A DNA stretch of 6,917 nucleotides from contig JAJZAS010000079.1 in assembly GCA_021799325.1 (NCBI GenBank), positions 1 to 6,917 of the forward strand, read 5' to 3'. Made by a program: the position numbers and the translations under genes. Source of the stretch: Bacillota bacterium (lineage in GTDB: Bacteria > Bacillota > Bacilli > Alicyclobacillales > SLC66). This document shows, in pieces, positions 4,837-6,917 of the stretch. Within the stretch, counting starts at the first letter, position 1. Each line of letters opens with the position of its first letter. Under the pieces are notes generated by a model. It was not told the DNA's origin, did no database searches, and was given only the letters and a program-made list of their open reading frames with translations.

Positions 4837-5690
4837 GATGAGCGCTCCTTTTGCATTTCCTGAAGCGCTGCCTCCCTCATCACGGAGACAGGGGGCATGA
4901 CACCAAACCATTTTTCAAAAGCGAGCGCCCCTTGTTCGACCAGCATGCCAAGTCCACCATGCGTTTTCGCTCCTGCATGTTCTGCCGCAGCTAAAAGTGG
5001 CGTCACCTTGGGGCGATAAACGATATCGCTGACCACCATGCGATCATTCAAATGATCGGTGGCAATTGGCAGTTCCTCTGATAAATGGCCGTGCATGCCA
5101 ACAGGAGTGGTGTTGATTAAAAGATCAATGCCAGTATCCGGCCATTTGCCTGTTTCCAGCGCAAAAATAGGGGCAGAGTGATGGATAGCTAATTGTTCCG
5201 CCAAATGTATCGCTTTTTCCAGATGGCGATTGACGATCCACAACGTGTCGATCCCAGCCAAACATAACGCATCGGCGATGCCTCTGGCGGCCCCCCCTGC
5301 TCCTAGGATCATTACGCGTTTTCCCTTTACATCAACATCCAATTCGTGAGTCAGCGATGCCACATAGCCAAGCCCATCCGTGTTATCCCCGATCAATCGG
5401 TTATCTTTCTCGTACACTGTATTAACCGCGCCTATACGAAGGGCTTCTGGGGTGCATTCGTCTAGCAATTCCATGATCGCCGTTTTATGAGGAATGGTGA
5501 CGTTAAAGCCGCGAAAGTGAAGTGCGCGCATCGCACTCACCACTTCCGGCAACCGCTCTGGTTCCACATCGTACCCTGTATAACACGCGTTGATCCCCAA
5601 AGAACGATATGCCGCAAGGTGCATGGCAGGGGACAACGAATGTGCTACCGGGTGCCCGATGACGGCGAGATACGCCGGGAATTCGGCCAT
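4833..5690 (-). CDS. aroE: Shikimate dehydrogenase (NADP+) AroE
   Basis: AroE reduces 3-dehydroshikimate to shikimate with NADPH, the fourth step of the chorismate pathway to aromatic amino acids. The product is 285 residues, close to the usual 270-290. The substrate-binding half has HSLSP (17-21), NVTIPHK with catalytic Lys69, GAVNT (87-91) and GDNTDG with catalytic Asp105. The Rossmann half has GAGGAAR (130-136), NR at 154-155 for the NADP phosphate, NTTPVGM (193-199), SDIVYRP (221-227) and GMLVEQG with Gln253. No key residue is missing. ATG 5690 has a GGAGG at 5698-5702 with 7-base spacing. The start lies inside the end of yqeH (46-base overlap) and the stop overlaps the nadD start by 4 bases, both indicating coupled translation. 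Confidence 0.97.
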   Translation of the reverse strand: MAEFPAYLAVIGHPVAHSLSPAMHLAAYRSLGINACYTGYDVEPERLPEVVSAMRALHFRGFNVTIPHKTAIMELLDECTPEALRIGAVNTVYEKDNRLIGDNTDGLGYVASLTHELDVDVKGKRVMILGAGGAARGIADALCLAGIDTLWIVNRHLEKAIHLAEQLAIHHSAPIFALETGKWPDTGIDLLINTTPVGMHGHLSEELPIATDHLNDRMVVSDIVYRPKVTPLLAAAEHAGAKTHGGLGMLVEQGALAFEKWFGVMPPVSVMREAALQEMQKERSS

Positions 5691-6829
5691 TTTCCACCCT
5701 CCCCCGGACCTTTCTTGCTTCCGCCAATCAGCGATGGCCGAATGGTGGTTTCCACTCCTTTTGGGACGTGTACTACCAGTTCTGATTCTTGCCCCCCAAA
5801 TTGAATAAACCCAAGTCCCGAGATCACGAGGTCAAATGGACGGCCTTTATTAAAGCGAAATCTTTTAGGAAAAAGTGGGCGAAGATCGCTCGCGCACCTC
5901 TCACATGGCGGCGTCAACAGTTCCCCCACATGGTGTTCATACAATTCATCCGCTCTTGCCAGTTTAGTGCGATGCACTTTTAACTGATTGGCTGCATAGA
6001 CCACGAGGGATTGCGGGGTCCCTTTCACAAAATCTACTCTCGCGAGTCCGCCTAAAAAAAGCGTTTGTTCTGCTGTCAATTGATACACTCTCGGATTGAT
6101 TCGCGCGCTTGGAAATATGTCTTTTAAAGAGTTGGCGCATACGCGGTCCATCACCCGGTAAGTGCCAAGCAACCCTGGCGTATCGGTGAACGTCATTTGA
6201 CCGCCAGGAAGTGTTAAACTCACCATCCCAAGCGTGGTTCCCGGATAGAGGCTCGTCGTCAATTTTTGTCCTTCATCCTCGTCCATCGTGGCAATAATGC
6301 GATTCAACAATGACGACTTACCCACATTGGCCATCCCAAGCACCACTACAGGACGCCCCTTCGCCCTTGCCTCAAGCGTCCGGGATAATTCCTTGACACC
6401 TTGTCCATTTTTGGCGCTAACCACAAGCGCTTCCCGCACCGTGAGCCCTTGCTTGCTCGCTTCCCGAATTACCCAATGCTTGACACGCTCAGGACTTATT
6501 TCACGCGGGAACAGATCGAATTTGTTAATCGCCATGATAATTTCATGACCACGTATGAGACTTTCGACTCCTTTGACCAAGCTCCCATTAAAATCAAATA
6601 AATCAATAACATAAAGGATTAAGGATGGGCGCTTCAGCGCCTTTTCCAACGTCTGTCGATACTCTTCTGCCGTCACGGAGACCGGCGACAGTTCCCCATA
6701 ATGGATCAGACGATAACAGCGCCTGCAAAGCGGGTGTTCGCGCATAAACGCATCGCCGCTCACATAGCCTTTTTCCCCTTCCCGCTCCATCTGAAGCGAG
6801 GCTCCACATCCTGAACAAATAATACTCAA
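5645..6829 (-). CDS. yqeH: YqeH, circularly permuted GTPase for 30S ribosome assembly
   Basis: YqeH is a circularly permuted GTPase required for normal assembly of the small ribosomal subunit. The product is 394 residues. An N-terminal zinc finger uses Cys5, Cys8, Cys35 and Cys38. The permuted G motifs follow in order: G4 NKFD (102-105), G5 SAKNGQG (138-144), G1 GMANVGKSS (165-173), G2 PGTT (196-199) and G3 DTPG (216-219). The C-terminal RNA-interaction region contains FLGGLARVDFV and HRTKLARADELYE, and an extra CERC (309-312). The start is TTG 6829. No other start lies between the yqeG stop and the zinc finger, and GGTGA 7 bases upstream gives a weak ribosome binding site. Bacillus YqeH ends at the equivalent of residue 368 (PSLI). 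This one has a 26-residue basic, Gly/Ser-rich tail that runs through the aroE ribosome binding site into aroE. Confidence 0.96.
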   Translation of the reverse strand: MSIICSGCGASLQMEREGEKGYVSGDAFMREHPLCRRCYRLIHYGELSPVSVTAEEYRQTLEKALKRPSLILYVIDLFDFNGSLVKGVESLIRGHEIIMAINKFDLFPREISPERVKHWVIREASKQGLTVREALVVSAKNGQGVKELSRTLEARAKGRPVVVLGMANVGKSSLLNRIIATMDEDEGQKLTTSLYPGTTLGMVSLTLPGGQMTFTDTPGLLGTYRVMDRVCANSLKDIFPSARINPRVYQLTAEQTLFLGGLARVDFVKGTPQSLVVYAANQLKVHRTKLARADELYEHHVGELLTPPCERCASDLRPLFPKRFRFNKGRPFDLVISGLGFIQFGGQESELVVHVPKGVETTIRPSLIGGSKKGPGEGGKWPNSRRISPSSGTR

Positions 6830-6835
6830 ATGGCT

Positions 6836-6917
6836 TCACCGCTCACTTTTCTCATTCACCTTATTTATCGTTGGCTCCGGCATTTGCCTGAGCACCAAAC
6901 GCTCCAATATTCGCATC
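6836..6917 (-). CDS. yqeG: C-terminal end of YqeG (HAD-superfamily phosphatase), partial
   Basis: Only the last 26 codons lie in the window, ending at TGA 6836-6838. The visible residues (MRILERLVLRQMPEP, then TINKVNEKSER) resemble the basic C-terminal helix of YqeG, a small phosphatase of the HAD superfamily with its catalytic motifs further upstream, outside the window. The assignment relies mainly on position, because yqeG precedes yqeH in Bacillota. The stop is in the same reading frame as yqeH and only two codons before its TTG start, so the two are surely co-transcribed. Confidence 0.75.
   Translation of the reverse strand, partial: MRILERLVLRQMPEPTINKVNEKSER

Noticed and set aside
4837..4911. 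25-residue N-terminal extension of NadD
   Set aside because: The extra residues are aroE codons read in another phase. The family N-terminus and a good ribosome binding site support ATG 4836.
1..6917. CRISPR arrays, insertion sequences, tRNA or rRNA genes, attachment sites
   Set aside because: No direct-repeat arrays, transposase motifs, cloverleaf sequences or rRNA-like stretches were seen on either strand.

Overview
This window looks like a chromosomal segment from a Gram-positive member of the Bacillota, probably class Bacilli. The evidence is a minus-strand run in the order yqeG-yqeH-aroE-nadD-yqeK-rsfS followed by comEA, which is the classic Bacillus-type 'yqe/com' neighbourhood, together with strong AGGAGG-type ribosome binding sites, frequent TTG/GTG starts and a c-di-AMP (ydaO/yuaA) riboswitch. 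An acidophilic Alicyclobacillus-like lineage is possible, but that is a guess from the compacted gene order and mid-range GC; nothing here fixes the genus.

Layout from right to left along the minus strand. At 6917-3281 there is a tightly packed operon: the end of yqeG (HAD-type phosphatase), yqeH (circularly permuted ribosome-assembly GTPase), aroE (shikimate dehydrogenase), nadD (nicotinate-mononucleotide adenylyltransferase), yqeK (HD-domain Ap4A hydrolase) and rsfS (ribosomal silencing factor). Genes overlap by 4 to 46 bases or are 6 to 13 bases apart, so they are very likely co-transcribed and translationally coupled. Compared with Bacillus subtilis, yqeI (yhbY), yqeM, comER and comEB are missing from the block. 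A 120-base gap (3161-3280) with a clear 27-base inverted repeat then precedes comEA (DNA receptor of the transformation machinery).

At 1768-2675 the plus strand carries a self-contained regulatory cassette: an extended -10 promoter, a c-di-AMP riboswitch aptamer, a secreted NlpC/P60 cell-wall hydrolase gene, and an intrinsic terminator. The hydrolase gene converges with comEA, and the two stop codons share bases. Its terminator is written into the opposite strand of comEA's helix-hairpin-helix codons. The riboswitch runs straight into the hydrolase's Shine-Dalgarno sequence, which points to translational control and to a TTG start at 1938.

At 1730-1 the minus strand resumes with a ComEC-like DNA channel gene that has the OB-like region and the membrane Competence domain but no C-terminal metallo-beta-lactamase domain. 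It is followed 20 bases later by the start of an unrecognised small helical protein gene that runs off the window.

The most interesting arrangement is that comEA and the comEC-like gene, normally neighbours, are separated by an oppositely oriented, c-di-AMP-controlled wall hydrolase. This has the geometry of a non-contiguous operon, in which the comEA transcript would run antisense through the hydrolase and its riboswitch into comEC. This is inference; transcripts have not been seen.
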